Assembly: GCA_964576255.1 (NCBI GenBank)
Contig: CAZNUK010000086.1
Span: forward strand, 1 to 7,802
DNA length: 7,802 nt
Direction of reading: 5' to 3'
Source: Eshraghiella sp964576255
GTDB lineage: Bacteria > Bacillota > Clostridia > Lachnospirales > Lachnospiraceae
In this document: one piece after another, positions 1 to 6,376 of the stretch
Layout of the letters: every line of letters begins with the position of its first letter
How positions within the stretch are numbered: the first letter of the stretch is position 1
Position numbers and translations under genes: made by a program
The notes under the pieces: model-generated
Told to the model about the DNA's origin: nothing
Seen by the model: the letters and a program-made list of their open reading frames with translations, nothing else
Database searches by the model: none

Positions 1-707
1 TTACAAGAGACGTATCAGGTGAAGGTGTACAGCAGGCACTTCTTAAAATCTTAGAAGGAACAGAAGCATCTGTTCCACCACAGGGAGGAAGAAAGCATCC
101 ACAGCAGGAGCTTATTCCTATTAACACCACTAATGTTTTATTCATTTGTGGTGGAGCCTTTGACGGACTTGAGAAGATTATTGAGAAACGTATGGACCAG
201 AAATCCATGGGCTTTAATGCTATAATCGGAGATAAGACCGAGGAGAATGTTGGAGAATTATTCCATAAAGTTCTTCCGCAGGATATGGTTAAGTTCGGAC
301 TTATTCCAGAGTTTATTGGACGTGTGCCAGTTACAGTTGCACTTGATTTGCTTGACGAGGATGCTCTTGTAGATATTCTTATGAAGCCTAAAAACGCCCT
401 TGTTAAGCAGTATCGTAAGCTTTTTGCTTATGATGAGGTTGACCTTTTAGTAACTGACGAGGCGGCCAGAGCTGTAGCCAAAAAGAGCTTAGAACAGAAA
501 ACAGGAGCCAGGGGACTTCGTTCCATTATGGAAAATGCCCTTATGGATGTTATGTATAGAATTCCATCGGATGATACTATTTCTAAGTGTATCATTACAG
601 AGGCTGTTATCAATGATAACGCTTCTCCTGATTTGGAATACCGTACAGAGAAAATTGCGGCACCTGTAACCCATAAAATAGAAAAAAATAACGGAGAAAG
701 CGCATGA
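1..707 (+). CDS. clpX: ATP-dependent Clp protease ATP-binding subunit ClpX, 3' part (5' end outside window)
   Basis: ClpX is the hexameric AAA+ unfoldase that feeds tagged proteins into the ClpP chamber in the cytoplasm. The open frame enters from the left edge (first full codon at base 3) and gives 234 residues; the family is about 420 long, so roughly the first 190 (zinc-binding domain, Walker A and B, GYVG pore loop) lie outside. Visible landmarks are the RKH pore loop (bases 90-98), the ClpP-docking loop as MGF in place of the usual IGF (207-215), the arginine finger in PEFIGR (Arg at 321-323), and the sensor-2 motif TGARGLRS (Arg at 510-512). The C-terminal AAA+ lid is complete and ends in a short charged tail. 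The stop codon overlaps the lon start as ATGA, so the two are translationally coupled. The methionine codon at 192 is internal and not the start. The identity is nearly certain. Confidence 0.97.
   Translation, partial: TRDVSGEGVQQALLKILEGTEASVPPQGGRKHPQQELIPINTTNVLFICGGAFDGLEKIIEKRMDQKSMGFNAIIGDKTEENVGELFHKVLPQDMVKFGLIPEFIGRVPVTVALDLLDEDALVDILMKPKNALVKQYRKLFAYDEVDLLVTDEAARAVAKKSLEQKTGARGLRSIMENALMDVMYRIPSDDTISKCIITEAVINDNASPDLEYRTEKIAAPVTHKIEKNNGESA
693..697 (+). promoter_or_regulatory. Shine-Dalgarno sequence for lon, inside the clpX end
   Basis: GGAGA lies 6-7 bases before the ATG at 704 and within the last codons of clpX. It favours the ATG at 704 over the in-frame ATG at 716, which would sit about 19 bases from the same site. 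Confidence 0.7.
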
Positions 708-3019
708 TAGAATTAATGCAAGGCTTGCCGATAATTGCACTAAGAGGAATGACCATACTACCATATATGGTCATTCATTTTGACGTAAGCAGAAAATATT
801 CAATTAATAGTGTGGATTATGCCATCAAAAATGGACAGAAGATTTTTTTGGTTGCGCAGCATAATCCTGATGTAATGAATCCTAAGAGAGAGGATATATA
901 TAACGTAGGAACCCTCTGTGAAATCAAGCAGGTGGTTAAAATGCCTGGTGGTCTTATGAGAGTTCTAGTTAAGGGAATTTATAAGGCTGTACTTGTTAAT
1001 ATGGAAGATACCGGAAAAATGCTTGTGGGTGATGTGGAGGTTGCAAAATCCACAGAGGTTCTTTATCCTACAGAAGAGCTTCAGGCAAGGGTGGATTTCC
1101 TTAAAGAGCTTTTAAAACAGCTCTACTATGTCAATGACAGAGAGACCAAGGAAAGCTTTGCCAGAATTAAGAAAATCACCAGTCTTGATGAAATGATTTA
1201 CAAAGCCTTAAGTGACAGTACCACTGATTATGAAAGACGTCAGGAGGCGCTTGAAATTGAGGACTTGTTTGAACGCTGTGATTTTGCCTGTGACATTATT
1301 ACCCAGGAAATTGAAGTGGCAGACATTAAAAGAGATTTGGCAACCAGTGTAAAAAGTCGAGTTGAGCAAAACCAGCGGGAATATGTTATGAGGGAGCAGC
1401 TTCATGCAATTCGTGAGGAGCTTGGCGAAGATGATATTGAGACAGAAGCGGATGAATTCAGAAAGGCAGTTGAGGCTCTGGATGCACCGGAAGCGGTTAT
1501 CAAAAAACTTAGTAAAGAGATTAAGCATTTTGAAAGGCTTTCAAGTCATTCCTCTGAATCTGCTGTAATCAGAACATATATAGAAACCCTTCTTGAGATG
1601 CCTTGGAACAAAACTACCGAGGACAATATGAATCTCAAAAAAGTTCAAAAGGTATTAGAGGATGACCACTACGGACTTACTAAGGTTAAGGAACGTATTG
1701 TAGAATTTATGGCTGTACATACCCTGAATGAAAAAGGTGATAGTCCGGTTATATGTCTTGTAGGCCCTCCGGGAACGGGTAAGACATCTATCGCAGCATC
1801 TATTGCCAGAGCACTCAATCGTAAATATGTGAGAGTATGCCTTGGTGGCGTAAGAGATGAGGCAGAGATACGTGGACACAGAAAGACCTATGTAGGCGCA
1901 ATGCCGGGTAGAATTGCAGAAGGAATAAGAAGTGCAGGAACATCTAATCCACTTATGCTTCTTGATGAGATAGATAAGGTGGGAAAAGACCATAGAGGAG
2001 ATACTGCCTCAGCACTTTTGGAGATACTTGACGGTGCTCAGAATGTGGCTTTCCGTGACCACTATTTAGAGGTAGGGCTTGATTTATCCAGAGTGTTATT
2101 TGTGGCAACTGCCAATGACATCTCAACTATTCCAAAGCCTCTTTTGGACAGAATGGAGATTATAGAAATCAACAGCTATACCACAGTTGAGAAGTTCCAT
2201 ATCGCCAAAAAATATCTGGTTCCAAAACAGCTTGCCAAAAATGGAATTACCAAAAAACAGTTAAGCTTCACTGACGAAGCTTTGAAGAATATTATTATGC
2301 AATACACCAAAGAAGCAGGTGTAAGAAATCTTGAGCGTAAAATTGCAGCAGCCTGTCGTAAGGCGGCGGTGGGTATTTTGTCAGAGGAAAAGACTTTACA
2401 TAAGATTACGGTTAAGAATCTGTCAGAATATCTGGGAACGCCTAAATACGATTTGGAGGATGCCGATACAACTGATGCAGTAGGTGAAGCAAAGGGTCTT
2501 GCGTGGACCAGTGTTGGAGGAACAACTCTTGATATTGAAGCTTGTACTATGGCAGGTAAGGGAACTCTTATCCTCACCGGACAGCTTGGAGATGTAATGA
2601 AGGAATCAGCTTCTGTTGCGCTTGGATATATCCGCTCAAAAGCTGATGAGTATAACATTGATGCAGAGAATTTTGAGAAAAAAGACATCCAGCTTCATGT
2701 TCCGGAAGGTGCAGTGCCTAAGGACGGACCTTCAGCTGGAATTACAATAACACTTGCAATGATTTCTGCCCTGACAGGAAGATGTGTAGCCAAGGATATC
2801 GCTATGACAGGAGAAATTACTCTTCATGGTAAGGTTCTGCCAATCGGCGGTCTTAAGGAAAAAATACTTGCAGCCAAGCTTGCAGGAATCAGTAAGGTTA
2901 TTATTCCTTGTAAGAACCTTAAGGATTTGGCAGACATTGAAGAAGAGATTCTTGACGGAATGGACATAACAGGGGTATCTCATATGGATGAAGTCTTAGA
3001 GCTTGCCCTTAGAAAGTAG
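704..3019 (+). CDS. lon: ATP-dependent protease Lon (LonA type)
   Basis: Lon is a cytoplasmic homohexameric AAA+ serine protease that degrades misfolded and selected regulatory proteins. The 771 residues match the usual bacterial LonA length. Domain order: N-terminal substrate-recognition domain beginning with the LRGMTILPYM motif (about residues 5-200), a coiled-coil linker (about 200-300), the AAA+ module (about 305-580), and the C-terminal protease domain (about 590-771). Walker A is GPPGTGKT at 354-361, Walker B is LMLLDE at 417-422, the pore loop is in TYVGAMPG, the arginine finger is Arg483 and sensor 2 is Arg541. The catalytic dyad is Ser677 (in PKDGPSAG) and Lys720 (in GGLKEK). All key residues are present, so the enzyme should be active. 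It overlaps clpX by 4 bases and engB follows after 8 bases. In B. subtilis a lonB gene sits between clpX and lonA; it is absent here. An unusual inverted repeat lies at codons 15-25. Confidence 0.98.
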   Translation: MIELMQGLPIIALRGMTILPYMVIHFDVSRKYSINSVDYAIKNGQKIFLVAQHNPDVMNPKREDIYNVGTLCEIKQVVKMPGGLMRVLVKGIYKAVLVNMEDTGKMLVGDVEVAKSTEVLYPTEELQARVDFLKELLKQLYYVNDRETKESFARIKKITSLDEMIYKALSDSTTDYERRQEALEIEDLFERCDFACDIITQEIEVADIKRDLATSVKSRVEQNQREYVMREQLHAIREELGEDDIETEADEFRKAVEALDAPEAVIKKLSKEIKHFERLSSHSSESAVIRTYIETLLEMPWNKTTEDNMNLKKVQKVLEDDHYGLTKVKERIVEFMAVHTLNEKGDSPVICLVGPPGTGKTSIAASIARALNRKYVRVCLGGVRDEAEIRGHRKTYVGAMPGRIAEGIRSAGTSNPLMLLDEIDKVGKDHRGDTASALLEILDGAQNVAFRDHYLEVGLDLSRVLFVATANDISTIPKPLLDRMEIIEINSYTTVEKFHIAKKYLVPKQLAKNGITKKQLSFTDEALKNIIMQYTKEAGVRNLERKIAAACRKAAVGILSEEKTLHKITVKNLSEYLGTPKYDLEDADTTDAVGEAKGLAWTSVGGTTLDIEACTMAGKGTLILTGQLGDVMKESASVALGYIRSKADEYNIDAENFEKKDIQLHVPEGAVPKDGPSAGITITLAMISALTGRCVAKDIAMTGEITLHGKVLPIGGLKEKILAAKLAGISKVIIPCKNLKDLADIEEEILDGMDITGVSHMDEVLELALRK
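747..776 (+). repeat. 11-bp perfect inverted repeat at the 5' end of lon
   Basis: GAATGACCATA (747-757) is the exact reverse complement of TATGGTCATTC (766-776), with an 8-base loop. As RNA it is a strong stem-loop starting 43 bases after the lon start codon; after one mismatch the stem can continue with five weaker pairs. The right half also forms a separate 12-bp perfect palindrome, ACCATATATGGT (760-771), so two structures compete. It lies in coding sequence for a conserved Lon motif, so a function is not established. No run of T follows, so it is not an intrinsic terminator. Confidence 0.75.
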
Positions 3020-3022
3020 GAG
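3018..3022 (+). promoter_or_regulatory. Shine-Dalgarno sequence for engB, overlapping the lon stop codon
   Basis: AGGAG begins inside the lon TAG stop codon and ends 5 bases before the engB ATG at 3028. A ribosome terminating on lon would be placed over the engB site, which suggests coupled expression. Confidence 0.75.
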
Positions 3023-3027
3023 AAAAC

Positions 3028-3612
3028 ATGGTTATTAAAACAGTTAATCTGGAAACAGTATGCGGAATTACAAGTACGCTGCCTGAAAATACACTGCCGG
3101 AAATCGCTTTTGCCGGTAAGTCCAACGTGGGTAAATCATCCATGATTAATGCATTGATGAATCGTAAATCCTATGCCAAAACCTCATCTCAGCCGGGTAA
3201 GACCCAGACGATTAATTTTTATAACATTAATGATGTGTTTTACTGCGTGGATTTGCCGGGATATGGTTATGCCAAGACCTCTGAAGCAATAAGAGCCAAA
3301 TGGGGCAAAATGATTGAAAAATACCTTAACAAATCCAAACAGTTAAAGCAGGTGTTTTTGCTTATAGACATTCGTCACGCTCCATCTGCCAATGATAAGC
3401 AGATGTACGAATGGATTGTTTATCAGGGCTACACCCCAATAATTATTGCTACCAAGCTGGATAAAATTAACAGAAGCCAGATTCAGAAGCAGGTTAAAAT
3501 AGTAAAAGAAGGGCTTGGTCTTCCGAAGGATGGAATTATTATTCCTTTTTCCTCCCAAACCAAGCAGGGGTTAGAACAGATATGGGAAATAGTGGATGGC
3601 ATTGTGCTGTAG
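3028..3612 (+). CDS. engB: Ribosome biogenesis GTPase EngB (YsxC/YihA)
   Basis: EngB is a small GTPase needed for late assembly of the 50S ribosomal subunit and is essential in many bacteria. The 194-residue product has typical family length and consists of one G domain. The motifs are in order: G1 GKSNVGKS (residues 30-37), the G2 region PGKTQT (56-61), G3 DLPG followed by YGYA (75-82), G4 TKLD (142-145) and G5 SSQTK (175-179). The DLPGYGYA and PGKTQTINFY sequences are characteristic of this family and distinguish it from EngA and Era. It is the last gene of the clpX-lon-engB operon, an arrangement also known, with lonB added, from Bacillus. Its stop codon is 3 bases from the stop codon of the converging DUF4364 gene, leaving no room for its own terminator. 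Confidence 0.97.
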   Translation: MVIKTVNLETVCGITSTLPENTLPEIAFAGKSNVGKSSMINALMNRKSYAKTSSQPGKTQTINFYNINDVFYCVDLPGYGYAKTSEAIRAKWGKMIEKYLNKSKQLKQVFLLIDIRHAPSANDKQMYEWIVYQGYTPIIIATKLDKINRSQIQKQVKIVKEGLGLPKDGIIIPFSSQTKQGLEQIWEIVDGIVL

Positions 3613-3618
3613 CCACTA
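3590..3618. other. Weak hairpin spanning the converging 3' ends
   Basis: TAGTGG (3590-3595) and CCACTA (3613-3618) are perfect complements around a 17-base interior and bracket the point where engB and the DUF4364 gene end. The stem is only 6 bp, the loop is long, and neither strand has a proper T-run after it. It could at most be a poor bidirectional terminator and may be chance. Confidence 0.25.
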
Positions 3619-4131
3619 CATAAGCTGTTTGATAATATACTCATAAATAGACTGACTGGAATCCTTCCATTTGCTGCACATAAAGTCAGCGGTGGTTTCA
3701 TCAGGAACGGATACAGTCAAATCAATAAGGCTGGAACCATTTTCTTTGATACAGCAATGCACGGCATAATCGCCCTGTGTAGTTTTGTAGTATTCAGAGA
3801 TAATGTTTGCAGCCTGTTTTAATTCGTATTTGTTCTTAGTAAGATAATCGTTCACTTCTTTTTTGATTTCATCGGAAATCTTATTTCCAAAATAAGAAAG
3901 CATCTCTCTTCCCTGTTCGGTAAGAGTGTAGCTGGTATTGCTGCGGCTGCTTTCCACATCAATTAAACCATCATCCTGAATGATTCCAAGAACCTGCTGA
4001 ATGGTGGCAAAATCAGTATAGCCGGTCTCTAATACAAAACCGGTGATAGTGGCATTGGACAGTGGAAAATCCACTCTGTCCAACATATATAAAGTTAATA
4101 ATTTGTAAAGGGTAATTGACTCAATCGCCAT
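3616..4131 (-). CDS. DUF4364 family protein, putative winged-helix regulator
   Basis: This 171-residue protein resembles the DUF4364 family of Clostridia, whose function is unknown to me. What is visible: an N-terminal half (about 6-81) with the pattern of a winged helix-turn-helix domain, including a helix around TIQQVLGIIQDDGLI (43-57), a wing-like stretch with Ser/Arg/Asn (60-67) and YTLTEQGREML (68-78), which recalls PadR/MarR-like regulators. A charged helix (about 84-105) follows, then an alpha/beta C-terminal region (about 108-171) with Cys114 and Cys115 adjacent. No membrane segment or signal peptide is seen. It is the last gene of the malic enzyme operon, and its start lies inside the end of the radical SAM gene (11-base overlap). 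DNA binding and any target are inferences; regulation of its own operon is possible but unproven. Confidence 0.85.
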   Translation of the reverse strand: MAIESITLYKLLTLYMLDRVDFPLSNATITGFVLETGYTDFATIQQVLGIIQDDGLIDVESSRSNTSYTLTEQGREMLSYFGNKISDEIKKEVNDYLTKNKYELKQAANIISEYYKTTQGDYAVHCCIKENGSSLIDLTVSVPDETTADFMCSKWKDSSQSIYEYIIKQLM

Positions 4132-5044
4132 GATAATATTCCTTTCCTTGATAGGTGTTCCTATTAATAAACTCTCTTGTAATGGAGTTCAGTACATTCT
4201 TTTTGTTGGTGCTCCACATTGGGGCAATTAATAAATTCTTTGGTCCGTCTCCGGTTATCCGGTGAATTACCATATCTTTGGGTAAAATCTCTATAATATC
4301 CACCACTGCTTTAACATATTCTGAGAGGGTAAGGGTGTGAAAAAGCCCTGCCTCGTAATCCTTACACAGCTTGGTGCCTCGTAGTACATGAAGAAGCTGG
4401 ATTTTAATACCCGAGGCTCCCATCTTGGCAATATGGGAAGCTGTTTGTAGATAATCCTCGGTATTTTCTCCCGGAAGTCCAACAATCATATGTACCACAT
4501 AAGGGATGCCGGCTTTGGTGAGTCTGTGGCAGGCATCATCAAATATATCAAGTGTATATCCACGATTGATGTATATTGCGGTAGCTTCATTGGTGGTCTG
4601 AAGTCCCAACTCGATTGTTATTGGTTTGATTTGGTTAAGCTTTTTTAAAAGCTCTATAACCTCATCCGGCAAACAGTCAGGCCTGGTGGCAATAGAAAGT
4701 GCCACAAGTCTTGGGTCATTAATCGCTTCTGTAAAAAGCTTAGAAAGATATTCCACCGGAGCATACGTGTTGGTAAATGCCTGAAAATATCCTATGTAGC
4801 AATTACCCGTGTATTTATTCGATATAAATTCAATCGCCTTGGTAATCTGCTCGGTTATTGGCAAATGGCAATTTCCGGCAAAATCACCGGAGCCCTCAGG
4901 GCTACAAAAAACACAACCACCACTACTTAAAGTTCCGTCTCTGTTAGGACAGCTCATTCCTCCATTAAGGGAAATCTTATACGCCTTCTCGCCATAAATC
5001 TCCCTGTAATATTCATTTAGAGAATAAAAAAATCCATTACTCAT
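4121..5044 (-). CDS. Radical SAM protein, YhcC/YtqA (TIGR01212) type; possible tRNA-modification enzyme
   Basis: The 307-residue protein has the radical SAM 4Fe-4S motif in the spaced form typical of the YhcC/YtqA family: Cys32, Cys44 and Cys47 in CPNRDG...GGCVFC (C-X11-C-X2-C), unlike the canonical CX3CX2C. Other family blocks are YFQAFTNT (86-93), SIATRPDCL (117-125), ELGLQT (145-150), and a C-terminal extension with HRITGDGP (261-268) and APMWS (274-278). The B. subtilis relative YtqA (MnmL) has been implicated in converting cmnm5 to nm5 on the tRNA wobble uridine during mnm5s2U synthesis; assigning that role here is inference from resemblance, and the reaction of family members elsewhere is less clear. 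The start ATG is the first possible one, because an in-frame TAA lies 12 bases upstream. It has no recognisable Shine-Dalgarno sequence, but sits 5 bases after the malic enzyme stop, so translation probably depends on coupling. Confidence 0.92.
   Translation of the reverse strand: MSNGFFYSLNEYYREIYGEKAYKISLNGGMSCPNRDGTLSSGGCVFCSPEGSGDFAGNCHLPITEQITKAIEFISNKYTGNCYIGYFQAFTNTYAPVEYLSKLFTEAINDPRLVALSIATRPDCLPDEVIELLKKLNQIKPITIELGLQTTNEATAIYINRGYTLDIFDDACHRLTKAGIPYVVHMIVGLPGENTEDYLQTASHIAKMGASGIKIQLLHVLRGTKLCKDYEAGLFHTLTLSEYVKAVVDIIEILPKDMVIHRITGDGPKNLLIAPMWSTNKKNVLNSITREFINRNTYQGKEYYHGD
4140..4148 (-). promoter_or_regulatory. Shine-Dalgarno sequence for the DUF4364 gene
   Basis: On the minus strand AGGAAAGGA ends 8 bases before the ATG at 4131-4129. 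It lies within the coding end of the radical SAM gene and supports the overlapping start. Confidence 0.65.
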
Positions 5045-5049
5045 AGTTA

Positions 5050-6198
5050 TTAGATATTATTTTTAATTGCACTGCTTACAGCGTCTGCAACTCTAGGGTC
5101 AAAGGCTTGTGGAAGGATGTTGTCTTCGTTAAGGTCTTTTTCCTCAACAAGTCCTGCAATAGCAAGAGCAGCGGCTAATTTCATCTGCTCAGTAATCTGG
5201 CTTGCACGTCCCTCCAAGGCACCCTTAAAAATTCCCGGGAAAGCCACCACGTTGTTAACCTGATTAGGGAAGTCGCTTCTACCTGTTCCCACAATTCTGG
5301 CGCCTGCTGCCTTAGCCACATCCGGCATAATTTCCGGAGTAGGATTAGCCATGGCAAAAATAATGGCATCCTTATTCATGGAGGCTACCATATCGGCAGT
5401 TACAATTCCCGGTGCGGAAACACCTACAAAAATATCTGCATTCTTCATAGCGTCACTAAGACTGCCGGTAAGATTATCCGGATTAGTAACCTCGGTCATT
5501 TTCTGCTGAGCCCAGTTAAGACCCTCGGTATCCTTAGAAAGAATTCCTGATTTGTCACACATAATAATATAAGGGAAACCGTAGTTTAATAAAAGCTTGG
5601 TAATGGCAATTCCGGCAGAACCTGCACCATTAACAACTACACGACAAGCTTCCTTGGCACGACCTGTTACTTTAAGGGCGTTAATAATTCCTGCAAGAAC
5701 AACAATGGCAGTGCCGTGCTGGTCATCATGAAAAACAGGAATGTCTAGAGCTTTCTTAAGGGCTTCTTCAATTTCAAAGCATCTTGGAGCTGAAATGTCC
5801 TCCAGATTAATTCCGCCATAGCCCGGAGCAATTCTTATTACTGTATCTATAATTTCCTGGGTATCCTGAGTGTCAAGGCAGATAGGAACAGCATTAACTC
5901 CGCCGAAATCCTTAAATAAAACAGCCTTGCCCTCCATTACCGGCATGGCTGCGTATGGACCGATATTACCAAGTCCCAGAACAGCACTTCCGTCGGATAC
6001 TACCAAAACGGTATTGGACTTAATTGTATATTTGTAGGCTAACTCCTTGTTCCCTGCAATCTCTACACATGGAGCAGCAACCCCCGGTGTGTAAGCAAGG
6101 GATAAATCCTCTCTGGAACGTATTGGGCATTTAGAAATGGTTTCGAGCTTGCCCTTCCATTCCTCGTGGAGCATTAAAGCCTTTTCATTATTTGTCAT
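5050..6198 (-). CDS. NAD(P)-dependent malic enzyme (malate dehydrogenase, oxaloacetate-decarboxylating)
   Basis: Malic enzyme oxidatively decarboxylates malate to pyruvate and CO2, reducing NAD or NADP, in the cytoplasm. The 382 residues match the short bacterial form (about 380-410), without the phosphotransacetylase-like extension of E. coli MaeB. The N-terminal malic domain carries AYTPGVAAPC with catalytic Tyr36, and EGKAVLFKDFGG with catalytic Lys91. Metal ligands are Glu134 and Asp135 (NLEDISAPRCFEIE) and Asp160 (FHDDQHGTA). The NAD-binding domain has the GAGSAG loop (192-197), and Asp216 ends the second strand. An acidic residue there commonly favours NAD over NADP, but Lys217 follows, so cofactor choice is uncertain. 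ATANP-type sequence is present as FAMANPTPEI. It is first in a three-gene minus-strand operon with the radical SAM and DUF4364 genes, and has its own promoter divergent from rho. Confidence 0.95.
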   Translation of the reverse strand: MTNNEKALMLHEEWKGKLETISKCPIRSREDLSLAYTPGVAAPCVEIAGNKELAYKYTIKSNTVLVVSDGSAVLGLGNIGPYAAMPVMEGKAVLFKDFGGVNAVPICLDTQDTQEIIDTVIRIAPGYGGINLEDISAPRCFEIEEALKKALDIPVFHDDQHGTAIVVLAGIINALKVTGRAKEACRVVVNGAGSAGIAITKLLLNYGFPYIIMCDKSGILSKDTEGLNWAQQKMTEVTNPDNLTGSLSDAMKNADIFVGVSAPGIVTADMVASMNKDAIIFAMANPTPEIMPDVAKAAGARIVGTGRSDFPNQVNNVVAFPGIFKGALEGRASQITEQMKLAAALAIAGLVEEKDLNEDNILPQAFDPRVADAVSSAIKNNI

Positions 6199-6206
6199 AG
6201 TGTATA

Positions 6207-6211
6207 CCTCT
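6207..6211 (-). promoter_or_regulatory. Shine-Dalgarno sequence for malic enzyme
   Basis: On the minus strand AGAGG ends 8 bases before the ATG at 6198-6196 and supports that start. It is shorter than the rho site. Confidence 0.6.
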
Positions 6212-6234
6212 TTTAATAATTGTACATTGCCAAT

Positions 6235-6263
6235 ATTTTATCACGATAGAAAATTTTAGTAAA
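6235..6263 (-). promoter_or_regulatory. Predicted sigma-A promoter of the malic enzyme operon
   Basis: On the minus strand a -35 box TTTACT (6263-6258, 4 of 6 consensus) and a -10 box TAAAAT (6240-6235, 5 of 6) are separated by exactly 17 bases. Transcription would start near 6228, giving a leader of about 30 bases. The region between the boxes is A/T rich, so some chance of a false call remains. Confidence 0.55.
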
Positions 6264-6281
6264 GAAAAAGGTAAACTTAGA

Positions 6282-6309
6282 TTGACAGTTGAAATTATTA
6301 ATGTATAAT
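6282..6309 (+). promoter_or_regulatory. Predicted strong sigma-A promoter of rho
   Basis: A perfect -35 box TTGACA (6282-6287) and a perfect -10 box TATAAT (6304-6309) are 16 bases apart, one below the optimum. The upstream stretch (about 6250-6280) is rich in A-tracts and could act as an UP element. The start would be near 6316, leaving a leader of about 60 bases before rho. Confidence 0.8.
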
Positions 6310-6323
6310 TAAATTATCTGAGT

Positions 6324-6347
6324 TGAATCTTTGTGTTAATTCACAGA
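6324..6347 (+). other. Overlapping alternative hairpins in the rho leader
   Basis: Two stems share bases. TGAAT (6324-6328) pairs with ATTCA (6339-6343), and TTTGTG (6330-6335) pairs with CACAGA (6342-6347, one G-U). Both are short and could be chance in A/T-rich DNA. A further pairing of AATCT (6326-6330) with AGATT (6366-6370), plus two G-U pairs, would touch the ribosome binding site. No known riboswitch is recognised. Confidence 0.25.
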
Positions 6348-6360
6348 AACATCCCATGTA

Positions 6361-6367
6361 AAAGGAG
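6361..6367 (+). promoter_or_regulatory. Shine-Dalgarno sequence for rho
   Basis: AAAGGAG is a near-complete anti-16S complement and ends 9 bases before the ATG at 6377. It is the strongest ribosome binding site in the window and fixes the rho start. Confidence 0.8.
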
Positions 6368-6376
6368 ATTATTTAT

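Noticed and set aside
780..808. Promoter-like TTGACG and ATTAAT boxes with a 17-base spacer inside lon.
   Set aside because: The -10 match is poor, it lies within a conserved coding region, and no gene starts downstream of it for over 2 kb.
1208..2983. Several minus-strand open frames of 83-170 codons opposite lon (for example 2176-2688).
   Set aside because: They are antisense to a well-conserved full-length lon, have no family resemblance, no ribosome binding sites I can see, and compositions typical of shadow frames.
3855..3870. T-run after engB on the plus strand, considered as a terminator.
   Set aside because: No stable stem precedes it, and it is coding sequence of the DUF4364 gene.
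6199..6376. Heat-shock operators (CIRCE or CtsR sites), a small gene or a known riboswitch in the divergent region.
   Set aside because: None of the consensus patterns is present, no open frame of useful length exists, and the space is accounted for by two promoters and leaders.
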